A program made the position numbers and the translations under genes. From Alphaproteobacteria bacterium (GTDB lineage Bacteria; Pseudomonadota; Alphaproteobacteria; UBA828): 64,000 nt of DNA. Shown here one piece after another: positions 44,114-54,983 of the stretch (the first letter of the stretch is position 1; each line of letters opens with the position of its first letter). Below the pieces are notes generated by a model. That model ran no database searches, had not been told where the DNA came from, and was given only the letters and a program-made list of their open reading frames with translations. The stretch spans positions 153,346 to 217,345 of the forward strand of contig JAJDXK010000101.1 in NCBI GenBank assembly GCA_022823305.1, in the 5' to 3' direction.

Positions 44114-45364
44114 ATGCGGGTCCTGGTGCTCGGCGCCGGCGTGGTCGGCACCGCGGCGGCCTACTTCCTGAACGAGGCCGGCCACGAGGTCACCGTGGTC
44201 GAGCGGCAGCCGGGCGCAGGGCTCGAGACCAGCTTCGCCAACGGCGGCATCGTCAGCGCCTACGCCGCCCGGCCCTGGGCGCATCCCGAAGTGCCCCGCA
44301 TGCTGGTCAAGTGGTTCGGGCGGGAGGACGCGCCCTATCTCTTCCGCCTCCGCCCCGACCTCGCCCAGTGGCGCTGGGCGGTGCAGTTCCTGCGCCAGTG
44401 CACAACCGCACGCTTCGAGCGCGCGCAGCAGGTCTCGCTCCGGCTCTCGACCTACAGCTACGACTGCTTCCGGGCGCTGCGCGAGAAGGAGGGGATCGAC
44501 TACGACGGGCGCGCCGAGGGGGTGCTCCACCTCTACCGCGACGCACGTTCGCTGGACGCCGCCTACGCCTACGAGACCCGGATGGCGGACCAGCGCTTCC
44601 ACCCCGAGCGCCTCGACCGCGACGCGATGCTGGAGACCGAGCCTGCGCTGCAGCAGACCGCCGACCAGTTCGCAGGCGCGCTCTACTTTCCGCAGGACGA
44701 ATCCGGCGACGCCCACAAGTTCACCGCGGGGCTTGCCGCCGCCGCTGCCACCAGGGGCGTGACCTTCCGCTATGGCGAGACCGTGACGCGGCTGAGCGGC
44801 GACCGCCGCGGCGTCACCGGCGCCGAGACCGACAAGGGCGCCATCGAGGCCGACGCCGTGGTGATGAGTCTGGGGAGCTACAGCCCGCGCTTCCTCAGGC
44901 GCCTCGGCGTGCGGGTGCCGATCTATCCGCTCAAGGGCTACTCGGTGACGATCCCCACGACCGGCTACAACGGCGCGCCCACCCGCGCCGTCCACGACGG
45001 CCACCGCCGCATCGTGATGAGCCGCCTCGGCGACAGGCTGCGCTGCGCCGGCACCGCCGAGCTCGACGGCCACAACGCCACCATCCGCGCCGACCGGGCG
45101 AACGCCACGCTGGATGCGGCCATGGCGGTGTTCCCGAGCGGCGGCGACCGGGGCAAGGCCGAGCGCTGGATCGGCTTTCGCCCGATGACGCCGGACTGCC
45201 TGCCCGTCATCGGCAGGACTTCGGTTCCGGGGCTCTACATGGACACCGGCCACGGCAGCACGGGCTGGACCTACGCCTCCGGCTCGGGCCGGATCATCGC
45301 CGACATCGTCTCGGGCCGTGACCCCGGGATCGACATGGCGGGCCTCACGCCCGACCGCTTCTGA
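44114..45364 (+). CDS. DadA-like FAD-dependent D-amino-acid dehydrogenase
   Basis: A 416-residue DAO-family flavoenzyme with the N-terminal motif VLGAGVVGTAAAYFLNEAG and the C-terminal GHGSTGWTYASGSG typical of DadA. It oxidises D-amino acids to keto acids, passing electrons to quinone. Located 37 bases after the biotin carrier gene and probably in its operon. A sarcosine or other N-substituted glycine substrate is possible given the upstream guanidino-hydrolase operon. That link is inference. Confidence 0.88.
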   Translation: MRVLVLGAGVVGTAAAYFLNEAGHEVTVVERQPGAGLETSFANGGIVSAYAARPWAHPEVPRMLVKWFGREDAPYLFRLRPDLAQWRWAVQFLRQCTTARFERAQQVSLRLSTYSYDCFRALREKEGIDYDGRAEGVLHLYRDARSLDAAYAYETRMADQRFHPERLDRDAMLETEPALQQTADQFAGALYFPQDESGDAHKFTAGLAAAAATRGVTFRYGETVTRLSGDRRGVTGAETDKGAIEADAVVMSLGSYSPRFLRRLGVRVPIYPLKGYSVTIPTTGYNGAPTRAVHDGHRRIVMSRLGDRLRCAGTAELDGHNATIRADRANATLDAAMAVFPSGGDRGKAERWIGFRPMTPDCLPVIGRTSVPGLYMDTGHGSTGWTYASGSGRIIADIVSGRDPGIDMAGLTPDRF

Positions 45365-45471
45365 TCTCTTCCCGTGCTGGCGTGCAGGCAGGACTCGGCG
45401 CGAAGAACCACGCGCGGCTTTGTCCAAGGACTTCTGGAATCCCGCGCATCGTGTGGCGGGGAAAGCAAACG

Positions 45472-45577
45472 CCCCCACCTCACCCCGGCCCTCTCCTCCC
45501 CAGGGAGGAGAGGGAGAGAAGGCGGCGCAGCCACGTTCCCCCTCCGCCTTCGGGGGAGGGGGACAGGGGGAGGTGGG
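45472..45577. repeat. GC-rich dispersed palindromic repeat, copy 1
   Basis: A 106-bp element beginning CCCCCACCTCACCCCGG and ending GGGGGAGGTGGG. It contains two internal palindromes, near 45491-45513 and 45535-45562. It is nearly identical in reverse complement to 57179-57287. It lies between convergent genes (DadA-like and glnE). Confidence 0.8.
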
Positions 45578-45581
45578 TCTT

Positions 45582-48500
45582 TCACCCCTCGGCGCCGCCG
45601 AGCAGGCGGTCGTAGTGCTGGGCGGTGCGGGCGGCGGTCTCGCGCATCTCCTCCTTCAGCAGATCGAAGTGGCTGACGTCGCAGGCGCGCTCGATCACGC
45701 CGAGCAGCGCCGGCGGGGCCGCCGCCTCGACGAAGCCTTCCTCCACCGTCAGGCTCAGGATGCCGTCGAGGTTGCGCCACAACGTGAGGGCGTCGGCGAG
45801 CTCCCGCGCGGTCTCGGGCTCGATCAGCCCGCTGTCGCCCGCGGCCGCGAAGACGGCGATCGAGTCGCCGCCGGGGAGGCCGTCGCCCCGCGCGGCGTGC
45901 TGCAGTCGCAGGTATTGCGCGATGAACTCCGAGTCGAGCAGGCCGCCCCGCTTCTGCTCGATCTCCCAGATATCCTCGTCCGCGTCTTCGTCGCGCATCT
46001 GCTCGCGCAGCGCGGCGAGCCCGGCCGCGAGGCCGTCGCCCACGGGATGTTCCCGGAGAACCGTCCGGCGCGCCTCCTCGAAGCGCGCGCCCAGGTCGCC
46101 CTCCGCCCAGACCACCCGCGCCCGGCTCAGGAGCCGATGTTCCCAGGTCCTGGCGGCGGCGCGGTGGTGGTCGAGGAAGCCCGCGAGCGAGGTGATGACG
46201 GGGCCGGCGTTGCCCGTGGGGCGCGGGTGCATGTCGATGTCGTAGAGCGTGCCCTCCGCCGTTGCCGCCCCGATCGCCGAGACGAAGCGCCGGCTCAGCT
46301 GCCCGTAGTAGCGCTCGGGCGCGAGCGGCTTGCTCCCGTCCGAGGGGCCTGCGTCGGTGGCGTGATCGTAGACCAGCATGAGGTTGAGCGGCGCGGTCAC
46401 GGTCATCTCCCGGCTGCCCAGCCGGCCCAGCGCGACCACGGCGAGCTGCCCGCCGGGCACGCGGCCGTGGCGCACCGCGAAGGCGCGCGCGACGACGGGC
46501 AAGGTGGCGCCGAGACAGGCGTCGGCGATGTCGGAGAGCGGCGTCGCGGCTTCCACCGGGAAGAGCAGGCCCCGCAGCATGTGCACGCCGATGTGGAAGA
46601 TCTTGTCGTTGGCCCAGCGCCTCTCGGCATCGAGGAAGTCCTGCACGTCCTTCGCCTGGCGCGCGATGTCGGCGAGCTCGGCCGTCAGCTCGTCGGTGCC
46701 GAACTCGCGCTGGTAGAACACGCGCACGAGCCCGCGCCGCGCCATGGTCGCGAGCTCGGGCCCCAGCTCGTCGGCGTCCGGCACGTCCAGGTCGGAGAAC
46801 TCGCGGCTCAGCACGCTGTCGAGCAAGACCGGCCGATGCTCCAGCCAGCCGGCGAGACGGGGCGCGGAGCCCATGATCTCGGTAATCAGGTCGAAGAGCT
46901 CGGGATGGGCCGCGAACATGGAGAAGAGGTGCGAGCCGGCCGGCAGCCGGGCGAGGAAGCCGTCGAAGAGCGCGAGCGCGGAATCCGGGTCGGGCCAGGC
47001 CGCGAGGATGTCCAGCAGCTTGGGCACCAGCTCGGCCAGCCGCTCGCGCGCCTCCTCGCCGCGGACGGCGCGGTAGCGGCCCTCGTGCCAGGCCTTGAGC
47101 GTCTCGTAGGCGCGCTCGGGGTGGGCGTAGCCCATGGCCGAGAGGGCTTCCAGCGCGGCGTCGCCGTCGCTCTCCGGTCCGAAGTCCAGCGTCCCCGCGG
47201 CCGACAGCTCCGGCTCGTCGTCGAAGAGCGTCGCGTAGTGGCGCTCCACGGTGCGCAGATGGGCGACGAACACCTCGGTGAAGGCTTCGGTCGTGTCGAA
47301 GCCGAGGAAGGTCGCGACCTGCGCCACGCCCTCGGCGTCGTCGGGCATGCTGTGGGTCTGGCGGTCGTCCGCCATCTGTATCCGGTGCTCGAGGGTGCGG
47401 TGGAAGACGTAGGCCTCCATCAGCTCCGTCACCGCCTGGCGGCGCACGTGGCCGGCGCTCACCAGGTTGTCGAAGGCCTCTCGCGTGCCGCGCACGCGCA
47501 GGCTCGGGTCGCGCCCGCCCCAGATGAGTTGCTGCGTCTGCGCCAGGAACTCGATCTCGCGGATGCCGCCGCGCCCCAGCTTGACGTTGTGGCCTGCGAC
47601 GGCGATCTCGCCGAGGCCGCGGTGGGCGTCGATCCGGCGCTTGATCGAGCGGATGTTCTGGATCGCGGCGAAATCGAGGTGGCGGCGCCAGATGAAGGGC
47701 TGCAGCCGCTCCAGGAAGCCGTCGCCGGCCTCGATGTCGCCGGCCACGGGCTTCGCCTTGATCATGGCGGCCCGCTCCCAGTTCTCGCCGGTGGTCGCGT
47801 AGTAGGCCTCCGCCGCGCGGACCGAGAGCGCCGCCGCGGTCGAGCCCGGGTCCGGGCGCAGCCTGAGGTCGGTGCGGAAGACGTAGCCGTCCGCCGTGCG
47901 CTCGTCCATGATCGTGACGAGGTGGCGGGCGAGCCGGGCGAAGATCTGCTGCAGCCCGTCGCCGCCGGGGTCGGAGGCGATGTCCTCGTCGAAGAGGACG
48001 ATGATGTCCACGTCGCTCGAGTAGTTGAGCTCGCCGGCGCCGAGCTTCCCCATGCCGAGGATGATGAGGCCGGAGCCGCGCTCCGGCGCGTCCGGATGCG
48101 GCAGGGCGAGCTTGCCCCGGTCGTGCAGGTTGCGCAGCAGGTGGGCGCAGACGGCGCTGAGGGTCGTCCCGGCGATGTCGGAGAGCGCCCCGGTCACGCG
48201 CTCCAGCGGCCAGACGCCGGCGATGTCGGCCATGCCGATGGCGAGGCTCGCGCGGCGCTTCGCCACCCTGAGCCGCTTCATCACCTGCTGGCGCGATTCC
48301 TCGCCGAGCGCGCCGGTGTCCCCGGCCAGCGCGCGGGCGTCGGCGAAGGCCGCTTCCGGTCCCCGCTCGATCAGCACCCGCGCGAAGGCCGGGTCGGCGG
48401 TGACGCAGTGGCTGAGATAGCGGCTGTTGCCGAAGAGCGCGGCAAGCAGCGCGTTCGCGGCCGGGTCGTCCCGGCAGGCGGCAGCGAAGGCGATGAGCTC

Positions 48501-48620
48501 GGCGTCCTCGCTGCGGGCCGCGTTCTCCCCCCAGCGCTCCCAGCAGAGCGCCAGCGCCTCCTCGTCCGCCGGGCGGGGCGGCGGTGTCGCGGCGCCCCTC
48601 CATTCCGGCGCTAGGTTCAT
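45582..48620 (-). CDS. glnE: bifunctional glutamine synthetase adenylyltransferase/adenylyl-removing enzyme
   Basis: A 1012-residue GlnE, full length, which controls glutamine synthetase by adding or removing AMP in response to PII. The N-terminal adenylyl-removing nucleotidyltransferase site is intact: GMGKLGAGELNYSSDVD with Asp203 and Asp205. In the C-terminal adenylyltransferase half the matching motif reads GRLGSREMTVTAPLNL. The family's SDLDL aspartates are replaced by Pro744 and Asn746. The second acidic region (YDIDMHPRP) is also altered from DMRLRP. The C-terminal half may therefore be inactive. Confidence 0.93.
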   Translation of the reverse strand: MNLAPEWRGAATPPPRPADEEALALCWERWGENAARSEDAELIAFAAACRDDPAANALLAALFGNSRYLSHCVTADPAFARVLIERGPEAAFADARALAGDTGALGEESRQQVMKRLRVAKRRASLAIGMADIAGVWPLERVTGALSDIAGTTLSAVCAHLLRNLHDRGKLALPHPDAPERGSGLIILGMGKLGAGELNYSSDVDIIVLFDEDIASDPGGDGLQQIFARLARHLVTIMDERTADGYVFRTDLRLRPDPGSTAAALSVRAAEAYYATTGENWERAAMIKAKPVAGDIEAGDGFLERLQPFIWRRHLDFAAIQNIRSIKRRIDAHRGLGEIAVAGHNVKLGRGGIREIEFLAQTQQLIWGGRDPSLRVRGTREAFDNLVSAGHVRRQAVTELMEAYVFHRTLEHRIQMADDRQTHSMPDDAEGVAQVATFLGFDTTEAFTEVFVAHLRTVERHYATLFDDEPELSAAGTLDFGPESDGDAALEALSAMGYAHPERAYETLKAWHEGRYRAVRGEEARERLAELVPKLLDILAAWPDPDSALALFDGFLARLPAGSHLFSMFAAHPELFDLITEIMGSAPRLAGWLEHRPVLLDSVLSREFSDLDVPDADELGPELATMARRGLVRVFYQREFGTDELTAELADIARQAKDVQDFLDAERRWANDKIFHIGVHMLRGLLFPVEAATPLSDIADACLGATLPVVARAFAVRHGRVPGGQLAVVALGRLGSREMTVTAPLNLMLVYDHATDAGPSDGSKPLAPERYYGQLSRRFVSAIGAATAEGTLYDIDMHPRPTGNAGPVITSLAGFLDHHRAAARTWEHRLLSRARVVWAEGDLGARFEEARRTVLREHPVGDGLAAGLAALREQMRDEDADEDIWEIEQKRGGLLDSEFIAQYLRLQHAARGDGLPGGDSIAVFAAAGDSGLIEPETARELADALTLWRNLDGILSLTVEEGFVEAAAPPALLGVIERACDVSHFDLLKEEMRETAARTAQHYDRLLGGAEG

Positions 48621-48670
48621 GGGCGCTCTCGGTCCATCATGCGGGGGCAGGTGATCGGGAGGGACTCGTC

Positions 48671-49501
48671 ATGCCGAAGGTCAGGGCCAACGGAATCAAT
48701 ATCTACTACGAGCTGATGGGAAAAGGCGACCCGCTCGCGCTGATCGGCGGCTCGCTCTTCGGCCGCCAGAACTTCGCCATGGTGTGGGAGGGGCTGGCCG
48801 AGCAGTTCCAGCTCATCAGCTACGACCAGCGCGGCTACGGGCAGTCCGACCGCCCGCTCATGCGCTACGACCTCGACCTCTGGGCCGACGACCTGGCGGC
48901 GCTGCTCGACCGGCTCGAGATCGAGCGGGCGCACGTGATGGGCACCTCGGCCGGCGGCATGATCGCACTCAAGTTCGCGGCCAAGTATCCCGACCGCTGC
49001 ATCGGCGTGGTGAGCGACTGCGCCTTTGCCAAGTGCGACACCATGCGCCGCATCATGTTCCGCACCTGGCGCCACATGGCCCAGACCTGGGGCTGCGGGC
49101 CCGAGTTCGCCGATCACGTGGTGACCCAGGCCGTGGGCGCCGACTACCTCGACGGCCCCGACGGCCAGCCGCTGATCGAGATGGTGCGCACCATCGTCGG
49201 GCTCAACGCGGTGGAGACGGTGGTTCAGGCCTGCATCGCCATGGAGGAGATGGACCTGCGCGAGGACTGCAAGCAGATCAGGAACCCGACGCTGGTCATC
49301 ACCGCCGCCAAGGACATGCTGACGCCGATGCTGACCGGGCCCGACGGCGCCGGCGCCCAGTGGGTGGTGGACAACGTGCCGGGCTGCGAGGCGATCGTCT
49401 ACGAGGGCATCGGCCACGCCGACCTCGTGGAGTGCCCGGAGAAGACCATCGCGTCCGCCACCGCCTTCCTCCACCGCGCGAAGGAAACGGTGCTGGGGTA
49501 G
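48671..49501 (+). CDS. alpha/beta hydrolase
   Basis: A 276-residue alpha/beta-hydrolase-fold enzyme. Nucleophile Ser93 lies in GTSAGG, the oxyanion region is ALIGGSLFG, a [10 protein letters not shown] loop is present, and the catalytic His is in GIGHADLV. The substrate is unknown. Divergent from glnE by about 50 bases. Confidence 0.85.
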   Translation: MPKVRANGINIYYELMGKGDPLALIGGSLFGRQNFAMVWEGLAEQFQLISYDQRGYGQSDRPLMRYDLDLWADDLAALLDRLEIERAHVMGTSAGGMIALKFAAKYPDRCIGVVSDCAFAKCDTMRRIMFRTWRHMAQTWGCGPEFADHVVTQAVGADYLDGPDGQPLIEMVRTIVGLNAVETVVQACIAMEEMDLREDCKQIRNPTLVITAAKDMLTPMLTGPDGAGAQWVVDNVPGCEAIVYEGIGHADLVECPEKTIASATAFLHRAKETVLG

Positions 49502-49574
49502 GGGCGGTGGCCGGCCTGCACGGGCTGTGGTAGAGAGGCGCCGACGGAGTCTCCGGCCGGCTGGAGGAGCGACG

Positions 49575-50864
<1,290 letters not shown>

Positions 50865-51913
50865 CCCACTCGCAGCCCGCGTGCACGCCGCGGCCCTCCG
50901 GCCTTTCCGCAGCGCCGACACCCGCCCCGGCGCCCGTGCCCGCCGGCAGCGCGCCGTCGCCTGGTGGCTGCTCGGCCTCGCCGGCCTCGTGCTGGCGATG
51001 GTGGTGCTCGGCGGCATCACCCGCCTCAACCACGCCGGCCTCTCCATGGTGGACTGGCGCCCGCTGCTGGGCACGCTCCCGCCCGTCGGTGAGGAGGCAT
51101 GGCAGGCGCTCTTTGCCGACTACAAGCGCTTCCCCGAGTACCGGGCGATCAACCTCGGCATGACGCTGGAGGAGTTCAAGGGGATCTTCTGGCTCGAGTA
51201 CGCGCACCGGCTGCTGGGCCGCGCGGTGGGAGTCGCCTTCGTGCTGCCCTTCCTCTGGTTCCTGCTGCGGCGCGCCTTCGACCGCCGCCTCGGGGTCACG
51301 GTGCTCGCCATCGGCGTGCTCGGCGCACTCCAGGGCCTGCTCGGCTGGTACATGGTGCAGAGCGGACTGGTGGACCGGCCCGACGTGAGCCCCTATCGCC
51401 TCGCCGCCCATCTCGGCCTCGCGGTGCTGATCTACGGCTGCCTGATCTGGGTGGCGCTGGGGCTGCTCGCGGGCGGCGCTACGGCGCTCCCGCGTCGCCT
51501 CGGGCGCTGGCGCGGCGCCCTCTGGGGTGCGGCGGCGCTGGTCTTCGTCACCATCCTCTCCGGCGCCTTCGTCGCCGGCAACGACGCGGGCCTCGCCTAC
51601 AACACCTTCCCCTTGATGGCGGAGCGGATCGTGCCGCCCGACATCTTCCTGGTCGAGCCGCTGTGGCGGAACTTCTTCGAGACCGTGCCGCTGGTGCAGC
51701 TCGACCATCGCCTGCTGGCGATGCTGACGGCGCTGGTGGTCGTGCTGATCTGGGCGGCGGCGCTGCGCTGGCCGCCGTCCGCACCGGTGCGCGGCGCGTT
51801 GCACGCGGCGGCGGCGGCGGTGCTGTGCCAGTTCGGCCTCGGCATCGCCACGCTGCTAACCTTCGTGCCGGTGCCGCTGGGCGCGGCCCATCAGGCGGGT
51901 GCGATGGTGGTGT

Positions 51914-52684
51914 TTACGGCTGCTCTGGTCGCGCTTCGCCTGCTGTATCGGCCGCCGCCTCGGCCTGCTGCGCCGCCTTGCGGCCCCGCACGAAGCGCTT
52001 GATGAGGCGCGGCATGAAGCCGATCAGGCCGAGCACGGCGAGCCCGAGCAGGGCGTTCTGAACCATGTCGCCCTCGCCGGTCGCGAGCGAGCGCCCGGCA
52101 TGGCCGAGGTAGGCGTAGGCCGCCGCTCCCGGCGCCATGAACACGATCGAGGCGAGGGCGTAGGACACGAGCCGGATGCGCGTGAGCCCCAGCGCGTAGT
52201 TGAGCGCGTTGAAGGGGATGAAGGGGATCAGCCGTGTCATGGCGACGAAGCGCCAGCCTTCCGCCTCCACGCCCTCGATCACGCGCTGCACCCGCGCCGG
52301 CGTGCGGCTCGCGATCCAGTCGGCCAGCACGTAGCGCGCAACGAGGAAGGAGATCGTGGCCCCCGCCGTCGCGCCGATCAGCGCGTAGACCGTGCCGAGG
52401 TAGGGGCCGAAGAGCGCGCCGGCGGCGAGCGTGAAGAGCAGCCCCGGCAGGAAGAGCACGGTGGCGAGAATGTAGGCGCAGATGAAGACGACCGGCGCCC
52501 ACGGGCCGAACTGGGTGATCCAGGCCTCGAGGGCCGCCGAATCGATGCTCTCGCTGTTGAGCACGGCGACGGCGATGCCGGTGACGACCACGCCCAGCAG
52601 CAGCAGGCGCGGCAGCCCCTTCCGCAGGCGGGCGGCGAGGGGCGTGCGGGGGGTGTCGGAGGCGGTGCTGACGGTGGTGCTCAT
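51914..52684 (-). CDS. TVP38/TMEM64 (DedA-like) membrane protein
   Basis: A 256-residue inner-membrane protein with about five helices and the family core LATVLFLPGLLFTLAAGALFG and then RLIPFIPFNALNYALG. Members are thought to act in lipid or small-molecule movement, and none is assigned here. Its ATG overlaps the stop of the YeeE gene (ATGA on the minus strand), so the two are translated together. The Ala-rich C-terminal tail is what overlaps ctaA. Confidence 0.87.
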   Translation of the reverse strand: MSTTVSTASDTPRTPLAARLRKGLPRLLLLGVVVTGIAVAVLNSESIDSAALEAWITQFGPWAPVVFICAYILATVLFLPGLLFTLAAGALFGPYLGTVYALIGATAGATISFLVARYVLADWIASRTPARVQRVIEGVEAEGWRFVAMTRLIPFIPFNALNYALGLTRIRLVSYALASIVFMAPGAAAYAYLGHAGRSLATGEGDMVQNALLGLAVLGLIGFMPRLIKRFVRGRKAAQQAEAAADTAGEARPEQP

Positions 52685-53916
52685 GCGCGTGCTTCCTCTG
52701 CGGCGGGTGCGGCGCCGCGGTCGAGACCGAAGAGCGGGCGCAGCCGCGCGCCCGCCCACGCACCGGGGAGCGCGGCCAGCAGCCAGAGCCAGCCGTGTAC
52801 GCTCCCGGACGCGATGCCGCTGAAGAGGGCGCCGATGTTGCAGCCGAAGGCCAGGCGCGCGCCGTAGCCCAGCAGCAGGCCGCCGATCACCGCGCTCAGC
52901 ACGGCGCCGGGGCCGAGCCGGAGCTTCGGCGCGAAACGGCCGGCGAGGGCTGCGCCCAGCAGCGCCCCGAGGATTAGGCCCAGGTTCATCACCGAGATCG
53001 TGTCCTGCGTGACGCCGGCTTCCAGCGCCCGTGCCGGGCGCGGCCACTGCCAGAATGTCCAGTCGGCGATGCCGAAGCCCAATGCGTCGGCGAGCGAGGC
53101 GCCCCACAGCGTGAAGCCCCAGGTGACGCTCCAGGGATGGCCCGCGATCAGCAGTGTCGCGACGTTGACCAGCGCCAGCGCCAGCGCGGCCCAGGCGAAG
53201 GGCCAGGCGCCGTGCAGGAGCCGCGCGTGCCAGCCGCTGCCGGCGCCCCATGCCAGCGGCTCGTGGCTGCCGTGGCGCCGCCGCTCGAGCACGAGCGCGC
53301 CCAGCGCAAGCAGGCCGAGGACGGCGAGCTGTATGGCGAGCCCGGCGGGCCAGCCCAGGGTCTGCGGAATCGAGATCGCGGCGAGGCGCGGCTGATCCAG
53401 CCACCAGGGCATGTGCGCGGTGGCGAGCACGGAGCCCGCAATGAAGGCGGCGAGCGTGATCGCCATGCGCGTGCTGCCGCCGCCGAAGCCGCTCAGCGTG
53501 CCCGAGGCGCAGCCGCCGCCGAGCTGCATGCCGACGCCGAAGAGAAAGGCGCCGAGGGCGACCGAGACGCCGACCGGCGCGACCGCGCCGGAGAGGCCCT
53601 GGCCGAAGGCGCTTCCCTGGGCGAGCAGCGGCGCGAAGACGACGCTGGCGGCGGCCAGCATCAGGAGCTGCGCGCGCACGCCGGCGCCGCGCCGCTCGAC
53701 CAGCAGCCGCCGCGTCGACGAGGCGAAGCCGAAGAGCGCGTGATGCAGGGCGAGCCCCGCCACGCCGCCGACGACGAGGAGCGCCGCGAGCCTGCCGTCC
53801 TCCGCGATTACCAGCGCGACGGCGCAGCCTGCGGTCAGCAGCCCGGCGAGAGTGGCGACGCCGACCTGCGGGCGCAGCGGCGACAGCGCTGTAGCGGCCA
53901 TGGCTGCGGTGCTCAT
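52681..53916 (-). CDS. YeeE/YedE-family (TsuA-like) sulfur-compound transporter
   Basis: A 411-residue membrane protein made of two homologous halves. Each carries the conserved cysteine motif: GGGCASGT at Cys136 and FGCNIGALFSG at Cys359. TsuA relatives import thiosulfate through such cysteines. No sulfurtransferase or TusA-like gene is adjacent. Coupled to the TVP38 gene downstream. Confidence 0.87.
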   Translation of the reverse strand: MSTAAMAATALSPLRPQVGVATLAGLLTAGCAVALVIAEDGRLAALLVVGGVAGLALHHALFGFASSTRRLLVERRGAGVRAQLLMLAAASVVFAPLLAQGSAFGQGLSGAVAPVGVSVALGAFLFGVGMQLGGGCASGTLSGFGGGSTRMAITLAAFIAGSVLATAHMPWWLDQPRLAAISIPQTLGWPAGLAIQLAVLGLLALGALVLERRRHGSHEPLAWGAGSGWHARLLHGAWPFAWAALALALVNVATLLIAGHPWSVTWGFTLWGASLADALGFGIADWTFWQWPRPARALEAGVTQDTISVMNLGLILGALLGAALAGRFAPKLRLGPGAVLSAVIGGLLLGYGARLAFGCNIGALFSGIASGSVHGWLWLLAALPGAWAGARLRPLFGLDRGAAPAAEEARA

Positions 53917-53972
53917 GGGTCTGACTATTGGGGGCGCGACCGCCGCGCGCCAATAACATTATCTTGAAGGTT

Positions 53973-54872
53973 CTATGAGAATTCCTGCAGCGACCAGGTG
54001 AAGGTCGCCAGCGCCGCGCGGGGGCTTGCGCCTGCGGCGCCGCAGGCCTCCCCCATGGCCCGGGCGTCCGGCGCTTCGCCGGGAGCCAGGCCGAGCGTTT
54101 CGGCCATGAGGCCGCCCGTGACCAGCAGCGAATCGAGGCCGGCAGCCGCCGCACCGGCGATGTCGGTGGCGAGGCCGTCGCCCACCGCAAGCACGCGCGC
54201 CGGCGCGACGTCGAGGGCGTTCAGCGCCAGCGCGTAGACCTCGGGATGGGGCTTGCCGAAATGGCGCACGCGCGCCCCCAGCGCCTCGTAGCGGGCGGCG
54301 AGCGCCCCGGCGCAGGGCTCCCGCACACCGAGCCGGATCACCAGCAGGTCGGGGTTCACGCAGATCATGGGGAGACCGCGCCGGGCTGCCGTCTGCAGGA
54401 TCGCCTCGTGGGCCTCGACCGTCTCGCGGCCTGCGTCGAGGCCGATGCCGAGCAGGAAGTCGGCCTCGTCGATGCCGGCGGCGGCCTCGTAGCCGAGCCC
54501 CTCCAGCACGTCGTCGGAGCCGGGCGGGCCGAGCAGGTGGTAGCGGTCGCCCAGCCCCTCGACCAGGGGGCCGGAGCGGGCGGCGAGGGCCTGCCGCGCG
54601 GCGTCGCCGGAGGCCACTACGGCGTCGTAGAGCGAATCGTCCACGCCCTTGGCCCTGAGCACGGCCTTCACCTGCGGGGCGAGGCGCGGCGCGTTGGAGA
54701 GGAACACCACCCGCTTGCCGGCCGCGCGCAGGCGGCGCACGCAATCGATGGCCTCGGGATAGGCCGGCCCGCCCTGGTGCATCACCCCCCACACGTCGAG
54801 GATGAAGCCGTCGTAGTCGGCCGCCAGCGAGGCCAGGCCGGGAAGCAGGGGGATGTCGGGCGCGCTCTTCAT
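53973..54872 (-). CDS. HAD-superfamily class IIA hydrolase (TIGR01459 type)
   Basis: A 299-residue HAD phosphatase of the NagD-like subclass. Motif I is FILDVWGVMH, with Trp where the usual second Asp stands, which is characteristic of this alphaproteobacterial group. Motif II is FLSNAPR, and the late motif is GKPHPEVY followed by VGDGLATDI. The substrate is unknown. The ATG at 54870-54872 (MKSAPDIP) was chosen over one 6 codons upstream. Confidence 0.85.
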   Translation of the reverse strand: MKSAPDIPLLPGLASLAADYDGFILDVWGVMHQGGPAYPEAIDCVRRLRAAGKRVVFLSNAPRLAPQVKAVLRAKGVDDSLYDAVVASGDAARQALAARSGPLVEGLGDRYHLLGPPGSDDVLEGLGYEAAAGIDEADFLLGIGLDAGRETVEAHEAILQTAARRGLPMICVNPDLLVIRLGVREPCAGALAARYEALGARVRHFGKPHPEVYALALNALDVAPARVLAVGDGLATDIAGAAAAGLDSLLVTGGLMAETLGLAPGEAPDARAMGEACGAAGASPRAALATFTWSLQEFS

Positions 54873-54983
54873 GGGGCGCCCTTGTCCCATCCGCCGCGCG
54901 CTTTTGCAAAGCGGGCCGCGATGCGGCCCGGTCGCGCGGCCGGCGTCGGCGCCGGCCTCGGTCCGGTGCGCCTCGCCGGCTGC

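Noticed and set aside
45365..45581. Small proteins rich in Pro/Arg/Gly in the gap before glnE
   Set aside because: These are translations of the palindromic repeat, a known source of spurious frames.
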